From: Phytoactinopolyspora halophila
Lineage (GTDB): Bacteria; Actinomycetota; Actinomycetes; Jiangellales; Jiangellaceae
DNA length: 34,027 nt
Assembly (NCBI RefSeq): GCF_003287285.1
Contig: NZ_QMIG01000047.1
Coordinates: 1-34,027 of the forward strand
Direction: 5' to 3'
A model generated the notes under the pieces. That model was not told where the DNA came from and ran no database searches. It was given only the letters and a program-made list of their open reading frames with translations. Below, piece by piece: positions 16,273-24,954 of the stretch. Position numbers and translations under genes: made by a program. How positions within the stretch are numbered: position 1 is the stretch's first letter; each line of letters opens with the position of its first letter.

Positions 16273-19137
16273 TCAGGGCGCAAGTAGCGGTTGGAGAAAG
16301 CGCCCCGTATGCGAGTCCTCCATCTGCGTAACCTGTTCAGGAGTTCCGGTCGCCACCACGGTGCCGCCGCCGGTGCCACCTTCTGGTCCCATGTCGATGA
16401 TCCAGTCAGCGGTCTTGATGACATCGAGGTTGTGCTCGATGATCACCAGGGTGTTGCCCTTGTCGACCAGGCCCTGCAGCACACCGATAAGCCTGCGGAT
16501 GTCTTCGAAGTGCAGGCCCGTGGTGGGCTCGTCAAGAACGTAGAACGTACGCCCGGTCGATCGCTTCTGTAGCTCGGAGGCGAGCTTGACTCGCTGGGCC
16601 TCTCCCCCGGACAGCGTGGGTGCTGGCTGGCCCAGCCGGACATAGCCGAGCCCGACATCGACCAGCGTCCGCAGGTGCCGCGAGATCCGCTGGATGGGTT
16701 CGAAGAACTCGACCGCTTCTTCAATCGGCATCTCCAGCACCTCGGAGATGGTCTTGCCCTTGTAACGCACCTCGAGGGTCTCGCGGTTGTAGCGGGCACC
16801 GTGGCAGACCTCGCACGGCACGAAGACGTCCGGAAGGAAATTCATCTCGATCTTGATGGTTCCGTCACCGCTGCACGCCTCGCAGCGGCCACCCTTGACG
16901 TTGAACGAGAACCGCCCTGGCTGGTAGCCGCGTACCTTGGCTTCCTGCGTGTCGGCGAAGAGCTTGCGGATGTGATCGAAGACACCCGTGTACGTCGCGG
17001 GATTGCTGCGTGGCGTACGCCCGATGGGCGACTGATCGACATGAACGACCTTGTCGATCAGGCCCAGCCCGTCGATCCGACGGTGCCGGCCCGGAACGGC
17101 CTTCGATCCGTAGATCTCCTTGGACATGGCGGTGTAGAGGATGTCGTTCACCAGCGTCGACTTTCCCGACCCGCTCACACCCGTGACAGCGATGAAGCAC
17201 CCGAGCGGAAAGGAAACGTTGATGTTCTGCAGATTGTGCTCCCGCGCACCGACCACCGTGATCGAGCGGTCATCTCGCGCCGGCCGCCGCACGGGCGGAA
17301 CCTCGATCTCCCGCCGACGGGATAGGTAGTCACCCGTGATGGAGCTCTCGTGTTCCTCCAACTGGTCGACGGGGCCGCTGTGCACGATCTGCCCGCCGTG
17401 CTCCCCGGCGCCGGGGCCGATGTCGACCACCCAATCTGCAGTACGGATCGTGTCTTCGTCGTGCTCCACCACGATCAGCGTGTTGCCAAGATTCCGCAGC
17501 CGGACCAGCGTCTCGAGTAGCCGGTGGTTATCCCGTTGATGCAGCCCGATCGACGGCTCGTCGAGTACGTACAGTACGCCGACCAGGCCGGAACCAATCT
17601 GCGTCGCCAGACGAATGCGCTGCGCCTCGCCACCGGCCAAGGTGCCAGCCGCACGATCCAGGCTGAGGTAGTGCAATCCCACGTCCAACAGGAACTGCAA
17701 CCGCTCATTGACTTCCTTGAGCACCCGGGCGGCGATCTGCCGTTCCCGCTCGGTCAGTTCGAGCTCCCGCAGGAATCTTGCGCACTCCCCGATCGGCATG
17801 GCCGCCAGCTCGGCGATGCTCAGGCCACCTAGCGTCACCGCCAAGACCACCGGCTTGAGCCGGGCACCCTTGCACGCCGGACACGGAACTTCACGCATGA
17901 AGCCTTCGAATCGTTCCCGGCTGGAATCCGACTCGGCGTCGGCATAGCGACGCTGGACCCACGGGATCACGCCTTCGAAGTAGGTGTAGTACGAACGAAC
18001 CCGGCCATAGCGATTCTGGTAACGCACGTGGATCTGCTCGTCGTAGCCGCGCAACACGGCGTCGCGCGCCTTCTTCGGCAGTGTCTCGAACGGGACATCC
18101 GTGCGGAACCCGATGCTCTCGGACAATGCCGTGACCAGACGCCCGAAATACTCCGCCGAGTGGGCTGGAGCCCATGGCGCCAGGGCGCCATCATCCAGCG
18201 TGCGGGACGGATCGGGAACGACCAGTTCCTCGTCCACCTCCATCCGAGTTCCGATACCGGTGCATTCCGGGCACGCGCCGAACGGTGAGTTGAACGAGAA
18301 CGAGCGGGGCTCCAGCTCTTCGAACGACAGGTCATCATATGGGCAGTACAGATGCTCGGAATAGACCTTCTCGCGCTGCGGGTCGTCTTCGGGAAGGTCG
18401 ACGAAATCGAGCGTGACCAGACCACCCGAAAGCCCGAGAGCCGTCTCGATCGAGTCGGTCAACCGGCGCACCGCAGACGGCTTGACCGTCAACCGGTCGA
18501 CCACCACCTCGATCGTGTGTTTTTCCTGTTTCTTGAGCTTCGGCACGTCGGTGAGCTGGTAGACGGTGCCGTCGACGCGGGCGCGCGCGTAGCCCTGCGA
18601 CTGCAACGTGCGAAAGAGATCGACGTATTCTCCCTTGCGCTCCCGCACCACCGGCGCCAGAACCTGAAACCTCGTTCCTTCCTCGAGCTCGTGCACCCGA
18701 TCGACGATGGACTGTGGTGTTTGCCGCCCGATGGGACGGCGGCATTCCGGGCAGTGCGGCCGACCCGCCCGCGAGTACAGCAACCGGAGGTAATCGTGGA
18801 CCTCCGTGATGGTCCCCACCGTAGATCGCGGGTTACGCGACGTGGATTTCTGGTCGATCGACACGGCCGGCGAGAGACCCTCGATGAAGTCGACATCCGG
18901 CTTGTCCATCTGACCGAGGAACTGACGTGCGTAGGCGGACAACGACTCCACGTATCGGCGCTGCCCCTCGGCGAAGATCGTGTCGAAGGCCAGGCTGGAT
19001 TTACCCGAACCAGACAGCCCGGTGAAGACGATCAGCGAGTCTCGTGGCAGGTCCAGCGAGACATCCTTGAGGTTATGTTCGCGTGCTCCTCGCACGACGA
19101 GGCGATCACCCGAGTATGTGGTACTCCGTTCGGTCAT
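16273..19137 (-). CDS. uvrA: Excinuclease ABC subunit A
   Basis: UvrA is the dimeric damage sensor that loads UvrB. The protein has two ABC ATPase modules. In the first, [34 protein letters not shown] is interrupted by the UvrB-binding region and a zinc module (CPEC near its start, CPAC at the insertion domain), and closes with [17 protein letters not shown]. In the second, [16 protein letters not shown], the zinc finger CEACSGDG...CEVC and [15 protein letters not shown] are present. I start at the ATG at 19137 (954 residues), because family members begin a few residues before [15 protein letters not shown] and a GGAG lies upstream. An in-frame ATG at 19197 would add 20 residues with no family counterpart known to me and would bring the start close to the divergent gene. 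Confidence 0.96.
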   Translation of the reverse strand: MTERSTTYSGDRLVVRGAREHNLKDVSLDLPRDSLIVFTGLSGSGKSSLAFDTIFAEGQRRYVESLSAYARQFLGQMDKPDVDFIEGLSPAVSIDQKSTSRNPRSTVGTITEVHDYLRLLYSRAGRPHCPECRRPIGRQTPQSIVDRVHELEEGTRFQVLAPVVRERKGEYVDLFRTLQSQGYARARVDGTVYQLTDVPKLKKQEKHTIEVVVDRLTVKPSAVRRLTDSIETALGLSGGLVTLDFVDLPEDDPQREKVYSEHLYCPYDDLSFEELEPRSFSFNSPFGACPECTGIGTRMEVDEELVVPDPSRTLDDGALAPWAPAHSAEYFGRLVTALSESIGFRTDVPFETLPKKARDAVLRGYDEQIHVRYQNRYGRVRSYYTYFEGVIPWVQRRYADAESDSSRERFEGFMREVPCPACKGARLKPVVLAVTLGGLSIAELAAMPIGECARFLRELELTERERQIAARVLKEVNERLQFLLDVGLHYLSLDRAAGTLAGGEAQRIRLATQIGSGLVGVLYVLDEPSIGLHQRDNHRLLETLVRLRNLGNTLIVVEHDEDTIRTADWVVDIGPGAGEHGGQIVHSGPVDQLEEHESSITGDYLSRRREIEVPPVRRPARDDRSITVVGAREHNLQNINVSFPLGCFIAVTGVSGSGKSTLVNDILYTAMSKEIYGSKAVPGRHRRIDGLGLIDKVVHVDQSPIGRTPRSNPATYTGVFDHIRKLFADTQEAKVRGYQPGRFSFNVKGGRCEACSGDGTIKIEMNFLPDVFVPCEVCHGARYNRETLEVRYKGKTISEVLEMPIEEAVEFFEPIQRISRHLRTLVDVGLGYVRLGQPAPTLSGGEAQRVKLASELQKRSTGRTFYVLDEPTTGLHFEDIRRLIGVLQGLVDKGNTLVIIEHNLDVIKTADWIIDMGPEGGTGGGTVVATGTPEQVTQMEDSHTGRFLQPLLAP

Positions 19138-19225
19138 CTGCAGCCCGGTTCTCCGATCCAGCCAGTATGGATATTCGCGTGTATCAGGCGTACTCATCGC
19201 ATCGTAAACGCCGGCACCGACAAAG

Positions 19226-19256
19226 TTGGCCTCCGCGACGTCGGCCCAGGTACATT
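19226..19256 (+). promoter_or_regulatory. Promoter of the isomerase-like gene, probably leaderless
   Basis: TTGGCC (19226-19231), a 19-nt spacer and TACATT (19251-19256) are followed by exactly 7 nt and then the GTG start at 19264. There is no ribosome-binding site. This is the geometry expected when transcription starts on the start codon. Confidence 0.55.
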
Positions 19257-19263
19257 CAAGACC

Positions 19264-20004
19264 GTGCCTGCCACGTCTTCCAAGAATGCCGAGGCCGAGG
19301 GAGAGTCCGCCGGCCCGGTCACCGCTGCCACCGACCGGCTGCTCGCGACCACGAGCACGTTCGATGCCGAGGCACTGACCGCATCTAGCTTATGTGCTGG
19401 CTGGACACGTGCACACGTGCTCGCGCATCTGGCGCGCAATGCCGACGCGTTGACCAACCTGCTGACCTGGGCGCGCACCGGTACCGAGAACTTCATGTAC
19501 CCCAGCAAGGAGCAGCGCGATGCGGACATCGAGACAGGTGCGTCACAACCACTCGACGATCTGATCGACGATCTCAAGAGGGCGTCGGACCGGTTCGCCT
19601 CGGCCGTCACCGAGCTCCCGGCTGCCGCGTGGCAACAGGAGGTGCGGATGGGGCCGGGAGGATCCGGCCCGACGATCCCCGCGCGCCGGACACTCTGGGC
19701 ACGGTTACAGGAGCTCGAGGTACACCATGTCGACCTCGACGCCGGCTACGCACCGGACGACTGGCCCGACATGTTCGTCCGGCGAGCCCTCGCCGAGACG
19801 ATCCGCGGGTTCGGCCAGCGCGACGACGTGCCGGACGTCACGCTGGCCATCGACGGGACGACGGCGCGCATCGGCAACGGCGGCCACGTCACGGTCAAAG
19901 GACCCCCTCGCCAGATTCTCGCGTGGTTGATCGGGCGCTCATCCGGCGAGCGTCTCGAGACCACGCCCGCACAGCCCTTGCCTCGCCTTCCCCAGTGGAA
20001 ATGA
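19264..20004 (+). CDS. Mycothiol-dependent maleylpyruvate isomerase-family (DinB-like) protein
   Basis: This 246-residue protein belongs to the actinobacterial MDMPI/DinB-2 group: a four-helix metal-binding N-domain plus a C-terminal domain. Visible metal-ligand candidates are His51 or His55 in [16 protein letters not shown] and the pair Glu150/His154 in [15 protein letters not shown], matching the His...Glu-x3-His pattern of the family. These enzymes use mycothiol as cofactor or transfer partner; the substrate is unknown here. Start chosen at GTG 19264 after a promoter-like TACATT. The stop overlaps the following gene by 4 nt (ATGA), so the two probably act together. Confidence 0.9.
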   Translation: MPATSSKNAEAEGESAGPVTAATDRLLATTSTFDAEALTASSLCAGWTRAHVLAHLARNADALTNLLTWARTGTENFMYPSKEQRDADIETGASQPLDDLIDDLKRASDRFASAVTELPAAAWQQEVRMGPGGSGPTIPARRTLWARLQELEVHHVDLDAGYAPDDWPDMFVRRALAETIRGFGQRDDVPDVTLAIDGTTARIGNGGHVTVKGPPRQILAWLIGRSSGERLETTPAQPLPRLPQWK

Positions 20005-20660
20005 TGAGCTACACCGGACATGTCGACCCGGGTGGAACGCCTGCAGTCCACGAGCTGAGCCACCTGATCGTCACCAAACTCTCGGTCGGTGGTAGCTGGA
20101 ACAACAACGCTTACGTGCTGCGCTGTCGCGAAACCGGCGAGGAAGTTCTCGTCGACGCCGCCGACGAGCCCGAGCGGATCCTCGCCGTCTGCGGTGAGGG
20201 CCCCCTGACAACGATCGTCACCACCCACCGGCATCGCGACCACTGGCGCGCGCTCGCCGACGTCGTCGCCGCGACGAATGCCGAAACCGTCGCTCACGTC
20301 GACGACGCGCCCGCCATCCCGGTCCCCACCTCCCGGAACGTACGCGACGGCGACCTGCTCCGGTTCGGCCGATGCGAACTGGAAGTGATCCACCTCGTCG
20401 GGCACACCCCCGGCAGCATCGCGCTGTTGTACGACGATCCGAAGGGATCACCGCACTTGTGGACTGGTGACTCCCTGTTCCCAGGCGGAGTAGGCAAGAC
20501 CGCGTCACCCGCCGACTTCGCCTCACTCATCGACGACGTCGAGCGCAAGCTCTTCGAACGCCTCCCGGACGAGACATGGGTGTATCCGGGACACGGGGAC
20601 GACACCACGCTCGGCCGGGAACGGCCGCAGCTCGGGGAATGGCGCCGTCGAGGCTGGTAG
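20001..20660 (+). CDS. Metallo-beta-lactamase-fold hydrolase (glyoxalase II-like)
   Basis: 219 residues from the ATG at 20001 overlapping the upstream stop (a second ATG follows at once). The MBL metal set is complete: H76xH78xD80H81 in TTHRHRDHW, His135 in VGHTPGS, Asp157 in WTGDSLFPGGVGK and His198 in YPGHGDDT. This is the hydroxyacylglutathione-hydrolase-like subgroup. Coupled with a mycothiol-type enzyme, it may hydrolyse a mycothiol thioester or conjugate, which is inference from pairing only. Confidence 0.92.
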   Translation: MMSYTGHVDPGGTPAVHELSHLIVTKLSVGGSWNNNAYVLRCRETGEEVLVDAADEPERILAVCGEGPLTTIVTTHRHRDHWRALADVVAATNAETVAHVDDAPAIPVPTSRNVRDGDLLRFGRCELEVIHLVGHTPGSIALLYDDPKGSPHLWTGDSLFPGGVGKTASPADFASLIDDVERKLFERLPDETWVYPGHGDDTTLGRERPQLGEWRRRGW

Positions 20661-20716
20661 AGAGCTGATGGCGTCCGGACGGTGCCCCTGCCGACGTGCA
20701 CTGAAAGGCGCCACCT

Positions 20717-20778
20717 GTCACCGGCGCTGGAACCCGCGTCAACCGGCGCTGAGCCGATGTCAACCGGCGCTGAATGCG
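20717..20778. repeat. 21-bp tandem repeat, 3 copies
   Basis: GTCA(A)CCGGCGCTG begins each unit at 20717, 20738 and 20759. The third copy enters the last codons of the minus-strand gene ending at 20760, so it helps form that gene's C-terminus and the convergent intergenic space. Confidence 0.75.
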
Positions 20779-21188
20779 GTCACGGATAGGGCGAGGCCGA
20801 GGCAGAACAGCGCCACCCCCGCGCCGAGAATCCAGAGCGTAACCTTCGAACCGTTCGCCTTCTGCGGCGGAGGACCGAGCGATCCATCGAGAAAGGGCCA
20901 GAGCGGCGGAAAGTACTCGAGCTCGGCGACACTATCGGGCCGTGTGGACACGCTCACCTCGGCCGGCCCCAGCTTGCGGGGAACGACATGGCGGACATAC
21001 ACGTGCACGTGGTGCTCGCCCGGCTCCACGGATAGTTCGTTCTGTCCCCACGTGGCTTTCCGCTCGCCCTCGTCGACGACGATACGAGGCCTGCCCCAGG
21101 TGGCCCAGCTGCTGCGGATCAGGTGGTGGACGTCGATAGTGATTGTCGACCGCTCCTGACCGGGCTCGCCGGAGTCGTTCGCGGACAT
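20760..21188 (-). CDS. Hypothetical tail-anchored membrane protein
   Basis: 142 residues, start ATG preceded by GAGGTGAGGT. Residues 1-100 look like a compact beta-rich domain (TITIDVHHLIRSSWATWGRP, VEPGEHHVHVYVRHVVPRKLG), reminiscent of small surface or PEGA-like domains. A Pro-rich hinge follows, and one C-terminal membrane helix at about 115-138 (VTLWILGAGVALFCLGLALSV). Such a protein would be anchored with its main domain in the cytoplasm or outside; orientation is not clear. I do not recognise a named family. Confidence 0.75.
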   Translation of the reverse strand: MSANDSGEPGQERSTITIDVHHLIRSSWATWGRPRIVVDEGERKATWGQNELSVEPGEHHVHVYVRHVVPRKLGPAEVSVSTRPDSVAELEYFPPLWPFLDGSLGPPPQKANGSKVTLWILGAGVALFCLGLALSVTAFSAG

Positions 21189-21276
21189 ACCTCACCTCGT
21201 CGACACGACGCGATCAGTGCGATGCTCTCGAAGCACGCCAGAAGATCGAAGCCGAGCTCGTGTCGTCGTCGTGACG

Positions 21277-22260
21277 TCAGAGCTCACCGGCGTCGCCGTA
21301 GACGGTGACGTGCACGTGGTCGTAGTGGTTTTCGGTCGCCGAGCCGCGATCCTCCATCCAGCGCCAGCCCTCGCTGCTGCGCTCGACAGTCCAGATCCGC
21401 TGCGCCCAGATGACCTCACTGACACCCAGCTCCTGATAATGCTCACGCACCCACTCCGCGATCTGATCGCCGAGTGACTGGTTCGACACCATGATATCGA
21501 GCGCACGTCCCTCACTGTGCTCGCCGCCGCCCGATCGCAGACCGCCGTACGAGGTGACGTCGGGGAACTGAGCGCACACCGCCCGGTGGACACGGACGGC
21601 GTCGGGAGTCAGTCCGGACTCGACCTCCGAGCCCGACTCGCACTCGGCCATCGAGAGGCCACCCTCCTCTTCCTCCTCTTCCTCGGCCGGCTCGGACTCG
21701 GACAGGTAGTCTCCGCTGACCCAGGCCGCTTCACCGCTGACGATGATCTCGACCCACTCGTCCTCGGACTCACCGGTGATATCGACCTCGGCACCCCGCT
21801 CAAGGACGGTCACGACGTCGGCATCGGTGCCAGGAGCCGTGCGCACGTTCAGGGTGGTCGTCACGTACCGCTGCCCGACCGGCGTGGGTTCGGGCTCGGG
21901 TTCCTCCGTTTCCTCCGTTTCCTCCTCTTCCTCCTCGGGCTCGGGCGTCTCGGTCTCTTCTTCCTCGGGCTCCTCGTCCTCTTCGGTCGGCTCCGGCGTG
22001 GGGGTGCCATTGGGCGCGGGCGCGAACTCGGACGGATCTGGCCGCGGAGCACGATCCGTCGAGCCTCGATCGATCGACGACTCTCGTTGGATCTCCGCCA
22101 TTCCCGCTACGCCTTCCAGAGAGGGCGGCTCTTCCGCGGAATCCGGCCACACCGCCACCGCCGTCGGCACCGAGACGGCAAATACGGCCGGCACGACGAA
22201 CATCACGCCCCGGCGGGAGCGTGCTGCGCTTTTGCCGTGTTTGGAGCGAGGCCTCGGCAC
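21277..22260 (-). CDS. Secreted/membrane-anchored SH3-domain protein with peptidase-like C-domain
   Basis: 327 residues from a GTG behind AAGGTGATC. A basic N-terminus and a hydrophobic segment (residues 18-37) form a signal or anchor. Residues 80-128 are a Glu/Pro/Thr-rich spacer that would cross the wall. Residues 131-187 are a bacterial SH3 domain (TTLNVRTAPGTDADVVTVLERGAEV), followed by a Glu run. The C-domain (205-322), with GGLRSGGGEHSEGRALDIMVSN and ENHYDHVHVTVYG, has His248, Asp255 and His315/His317 in the spacing of the zinc site of LAS-type (M15/D-Ala-D-Ala carboxypeptidase-like) enzymes and resembles the ARB_07466-type C-terminal domain. It is likely a wall hydrolase or wall-binding protein. 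Confidence 0.87.
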   Translation of the reverse strand: MPRPRSKHGKSAARSRRGVMFVVPAVFAVSVPTAVAVWPDSAEEPPSLEGVAGMAEIQRESSIDRGSTDRAPRPDPSEFAPAPNGTPTPEPTEEDEEPEEEETETPEPEEEEEETEETEEPEPEPTPVGQRYVTTTLNVRTAPGTDADVVTVLERGAEVDITGESEDEWVEIIVSGEAAWVSGDYLSESEPAEEEEEEEGGLSMAECESGSEVESGLTPDAVRVHRAVCAQFPDVTSYGGLRSGGGEHSEGRALDIMVSNQSLGDQIAEWVREHYQELGVSEVIWAQRIWTVERSSEGWRWMEDRGSATENHYDHVHVTVYGDAGEL

Positions 22261-22432
22261 GTGAGGATCACCTTACGTCGTTATTGTCCCGTTACCAGGT
22301 CGTAGGTAATCACGACTCGGGCATTCGACGCAAGAGCCGCACGTCACAGCATCCCCGTCATTCCGTGACCATGACCACCAGGTGGACACATTGCTCACGG
22401 TAGTGTTTGTGATCACAGGAGATGAGGAGGGG

Positions 22433-24541
22433 CTAGCCGACGCCTGCCTCGTGCATGCCGCGAAGCTCGCGCTTGAGTTCGGAGATCTCGTCACGCAACC
22501 GGGCGGCCAGCTCGAACTGCAGCTCCGTAGCGGCCGTATGCATCTGCTCGGTCAGCTGCTGGATCAGCTCGGCGAGATCCGCTGCTGGCATATTCGCCAG
22601 GTCAGCCGCGTGCGCGCCGGCCTCCGAACTGCTCTGCATGCCCGGAACCGGCGCCTTCCCGCGGCTGGCCGTCCGACCGGAACCCGAGATCAGCTCGTCG
22701 GTGTCGGCGTCCTCACGCGCGAGCATCTCGGTGATGTCCCCGATGCGCTTACGCAGCGGCGTGGGGTCGATGCCGTGCTCGGTGTTGTAAGCGATCTGCT
22801 TCTGACGACGACGGTTGGTCTCGTCGATGGCCCGCTGCATCGACGGCGTCACCGTGTCCGCATACATGTGAACCTGCCCGGAAACGTTTCGCGCGGCGCG
22901 GCCGATGGTCTGGATCAACGACGTCTCGGAGCGCAGGAACCCTTCCTTGTCCGCATCGAGAATGCTCACGAGGGACACCTCTGGCAGATCGAGCCCCTCC
23001 CGGAGCAGATTGATGCCGACGAGCACGTCGAACTCGCCCATACGCAGATCACGCAGGAGCTCGACACGTCGTAGGGTGTCGACCTCACTGTGCAAGTAAC
23101 GCACGCGGACGCCGTTCTCCATCAGATAGTCGGTGAGATCCTCGGCCATCTTCTTGGTCAATGTGGTGACCAAGACCCGCTCGTGACGATGCGAGCGGCT
23201 GGTGATCTCGTGCATGAGGTCGTCGATCTGCCCCTTCGTCGGCTTCACGACGACCTCGGGATCAACCAAGCCAGTGGGCCGGATGATCTGCTCCACCACG
23301 CCATGGCTCTTGTCGAGCTCGTAAGAGCCCGGTGTGGCCGACAAGTACACGGTCTGCCCGACCCGTTCAAGGAATTCCTCCCAGCGCAGCGGGCGGTTGT
23401 CCACAGCACTGGGAAGCCGGAAACCATGCTCGACAAGTGTGCGCTTGCGGCTCATGTCGCCCTCGTACATGCCGCCGATTTGCGGCACGGACACGTGCGA
23501 CTCGTCGATCACGAGCAAGAAATCGTCAGGGAAGTAGTCCAACAGGCAATGCGGCGGCGAGCCGGGCTCGCGGCCATCGAAGTGGCGGGAGTAGTTCTCG
23601 ATCCCGGACGTGAAACCGACCTCGCGGATCATTTCGAGATCGTACGTGGTGCGCATCCGCAGCCGTTGCGCTTCGAGCAGTTTGTTCTGCCGTTCGAGCT
23701 CGGCCAGACGCTCTTCCAACTCGGCCTCGATGCTCCGCAGGGCGCGCTCCTGGGTTTCCGGCGCGGCGACATAGTGCGAGGCCGGGAAGACGTACATGAG
23801 GTCTTCCTCGCTGACGACCTCGCCGGTGAGCGGGTGCAGTGTCGTGATGCGCTCGATCTCGTCACCGAAGAACTCCACGCGCACGGCGAGCTCCCCGTAC
23901 TGTGGGATGATCTCGAGCGTATCGCCACGCACCCGGAACGTACCTCGGGTGAAGTTGTGGTCGTTGCGGGTGTACTGGATCTCGACCAGGCGCCGCAAGA
24001 GTGCCTCGCGATCCCGCTCCTCGCCGGTACGCAACCACACCATGCGCTCGGAATACTCTTCCGGGTTACCGAGGCCGTAGATACACGAGACCGTGGCGAC
24101 CACCACAACGTCACGGCGTGTCATGAGCGAACCGGTGGTGGAATGACGCAGCCGCTCTACCTCGTCGTTGATCGAGGAATCTTTCTCGATGTACGTATCG
24201 GTCTGCGGAACGTACGCCTCGGGCTGGTAGTAGTCGTAATACGAGACGAAGTACTCCACGGCATTGTTCGGGAGGAGCTCACGGAACTCCGTGGCTAGCT
24301 GGGCCGCGAGCGTCTTGTTCGGCTCGATCACGAGCGTCGGCCGCTGGAGCCGCTCGATCAGCCAGGCGGTCGTGGCGCTCTTTCCGGTACCGGTGGCACC
24401 GAGCAAGACGACGTCGTTCTCACCGGCCTTGATTCGCCGTTCGAGATCGTCGATCGCCTCGGGCTGGTCTCCGGATGGATCCCACTCGCTGACCACCTGA
24501 AACGGTGCGTCGCGGCGGGTGAATTCAGCGGTGGCGCGCAT
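22433..24541 (-). CDS. uvrB: Excinuclease ABC subunit B
   Basis: UvrB is the damage-verifying helicase-fold subunit that receives DNA from UvrA and recruits UvrC. Walker A GATGTGKS is at residues 48-55, the DNA-clamping beta-hairpin [21 protein letters not shown] follows, and later motifs are [36 protein letters not shown] and QTIGRAARN. The C-terminal UVR domain is [21 protein letters not shown] start at the ATG at 24541 ([20 protein letters not shown], 702 residues); an upstream in-frame start at 24571 adds ten residues. A TACTGT hexamer ends 7 nt before 24541, so the mRNA may be leaderless. Confidence 0.97.
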   Translation of the reverse strand: MRATAEFTRRDAPFQVVSEWDPSGDQPEAIDDLERRIKAGENDVVLLGATGTGKSATTAWLIERLQRPTLVIEPNKTLAAQLATEFRELLPNNAVEYFVSYYDYYQPEAYVPQTDTYIEKDSSINDEVERLRHSTTGSLMTRRDVVVVATVSCIYGLGNPEEYSERMVWLRTGEERDREALLRRLVEIQYTRNDHNFTRGTFRVRGDTLEIIPQYGELAVRVEFFGDEIERITTLHPLTGEVVSEEDLMYVFPASHYVAAPETQERALRSIEAELEERLAELERQNKLLEAQRLRMRTTYDLEMIREVGFTSGIENYSRHFDGREPGSPPHCLLDYFPDDFLLVIDESHVSVPQIGGMYEGDMSRKRTLVEHGFRLPSAVDNRPLRWEEFLERVGQTVYLSATPGSYELDKSHGVVEQIIRPTGLVDPEVVVKPTKGQIDDLMHEITSRSHRHERVLVTTLTKKMAEDLTDYLMENGVRVRYLHSEVDTLRRVELLRDLRMGEFDVLVGINLLREGLDLPEVSLVSILDADKEGFLRSETSLIQTIGRAARNVSGQVHMYADTVTPSMQRAIDETNRRRQKQIAYNTEHGIDPTPLRKRIGDITEMLAREDADTDELISGSGRTASRGKAPVPGMQSSSEAGAHAADLANMPAADLAELIQQLTEQMHTAATELQFELAARLRDEISELKRELRGMHEAGVG

Positions 24542-24548
24542 GTGTCCT

Positions 24549-24554
24549 ACAGTA
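24549..24554 (-). promoter_or_regulatory. -10 hexamer of uvrB (leaderless candidate)
   Basis: On the minus strand TACTGT is followed by 7 nt and the uvrB ATG. No clear -35 is seen. I found no GAAC-N4-GTTC LexA box in the gap. Confidence 0.4.
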
Positions 24555-24577
24555 CGCGCTCCCACCGACACCCGTCA

Positions 24578-24839
24578 GAATGATCATGCGCTGGAAGAGC
24601 GAGCCGCCGGAGACCTGGAAAGCCGCCGGACGCGAAAGACCGCCGGACGCCGAGGAGCGCCAGAGAACCGGAGAGCCGCCGAGCCGCCGGACCGCCGGAC
24701 CGCAAAGGATCGCCGGATGCGACGGGCGCGGCTCGAGCCCCCCCCGATACGCTTTCTCGGGCCGTACCACGTCTACAGCCGTGTTAAGGCCCGAGAAAAC
24801 GTACCAAACATGATCATTCGGAGGGCGGGGGTAGGTGAG
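24578..24839. repeat. Inverted ATGATCAT arms flanking a GCCGCCGGA-repeat stretch
   Basis: GAATGATCATG (24578-24588) and CATGATCATTC (24809-24819) are exact inverted copies. The right arm continues GGAGGGCGGGGGTAGGTGAG, closely matching the arm of the element at 4981-5079. Between them lie degenerate GCCGCCGGA(C/G) repeats (24607-24720) and a separate inverted repeat. This is the main content of the 413-bp gap between uvrB and the amidase gene. Confidence 0.7.
24753..24798. terminator. 11-bp inverted repeat, uvrB-amidase gap
   Basis: TTTCTCGGGCC (24753-24763) pairs with GGCCCGAGAAA (24788-24798) across 24 nt, and GTAC follows each arm. It might be a second terminator for the amidase transcript or a regulatory site upstream of uvrB. 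Confidence 0.5.
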
Positions 24840-24841
24840 CG

Positions 24842-24896
24842 CGACGAAGCGGCTGGGGTACGTGCCCGGGTGCGACGTACCCCAGCCGCTTCGTCG
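24842..24896 (-). terminator. 22-bp perfect stem terminating the amidase gene
   Basis: Arms 24842-24863 and 24875-24896 match perfectly around an 11-nt GC-rich loop. It begins 58 nt beyond the amidase stop on the minus strand. No T-run follows. Confidence 0.82.
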
Positions 24897-24954
24897 TGAG
24901 GAAGGTAGTGAGGAACGAGAGGGCAGGAAGGCGACTCCCCGCGCCCTCAGCTAA

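Noticed and set aside
18352-19263. Extension of the isomerase-like frame far upstream, antisense to uvrA
   Set aside because: It lies opposite the conserved uvrA coding sequence; the promoter-like TACATT and family length place the start at 19264.
21189-21276. CGACACGA/TCGTGTCG inverted repeat as a terminator
   Set aside because: Eight pairs with a 50-nt loop in GC-rich DNA is not convincing.
22408-22417. TGTGATCACA as a CRP/GlxR site downstream of uvrB
   Set aside because: CRP-type sites need about 6 nt between TGTGA and TCACA; here there is none, so it is only a short palindrome.
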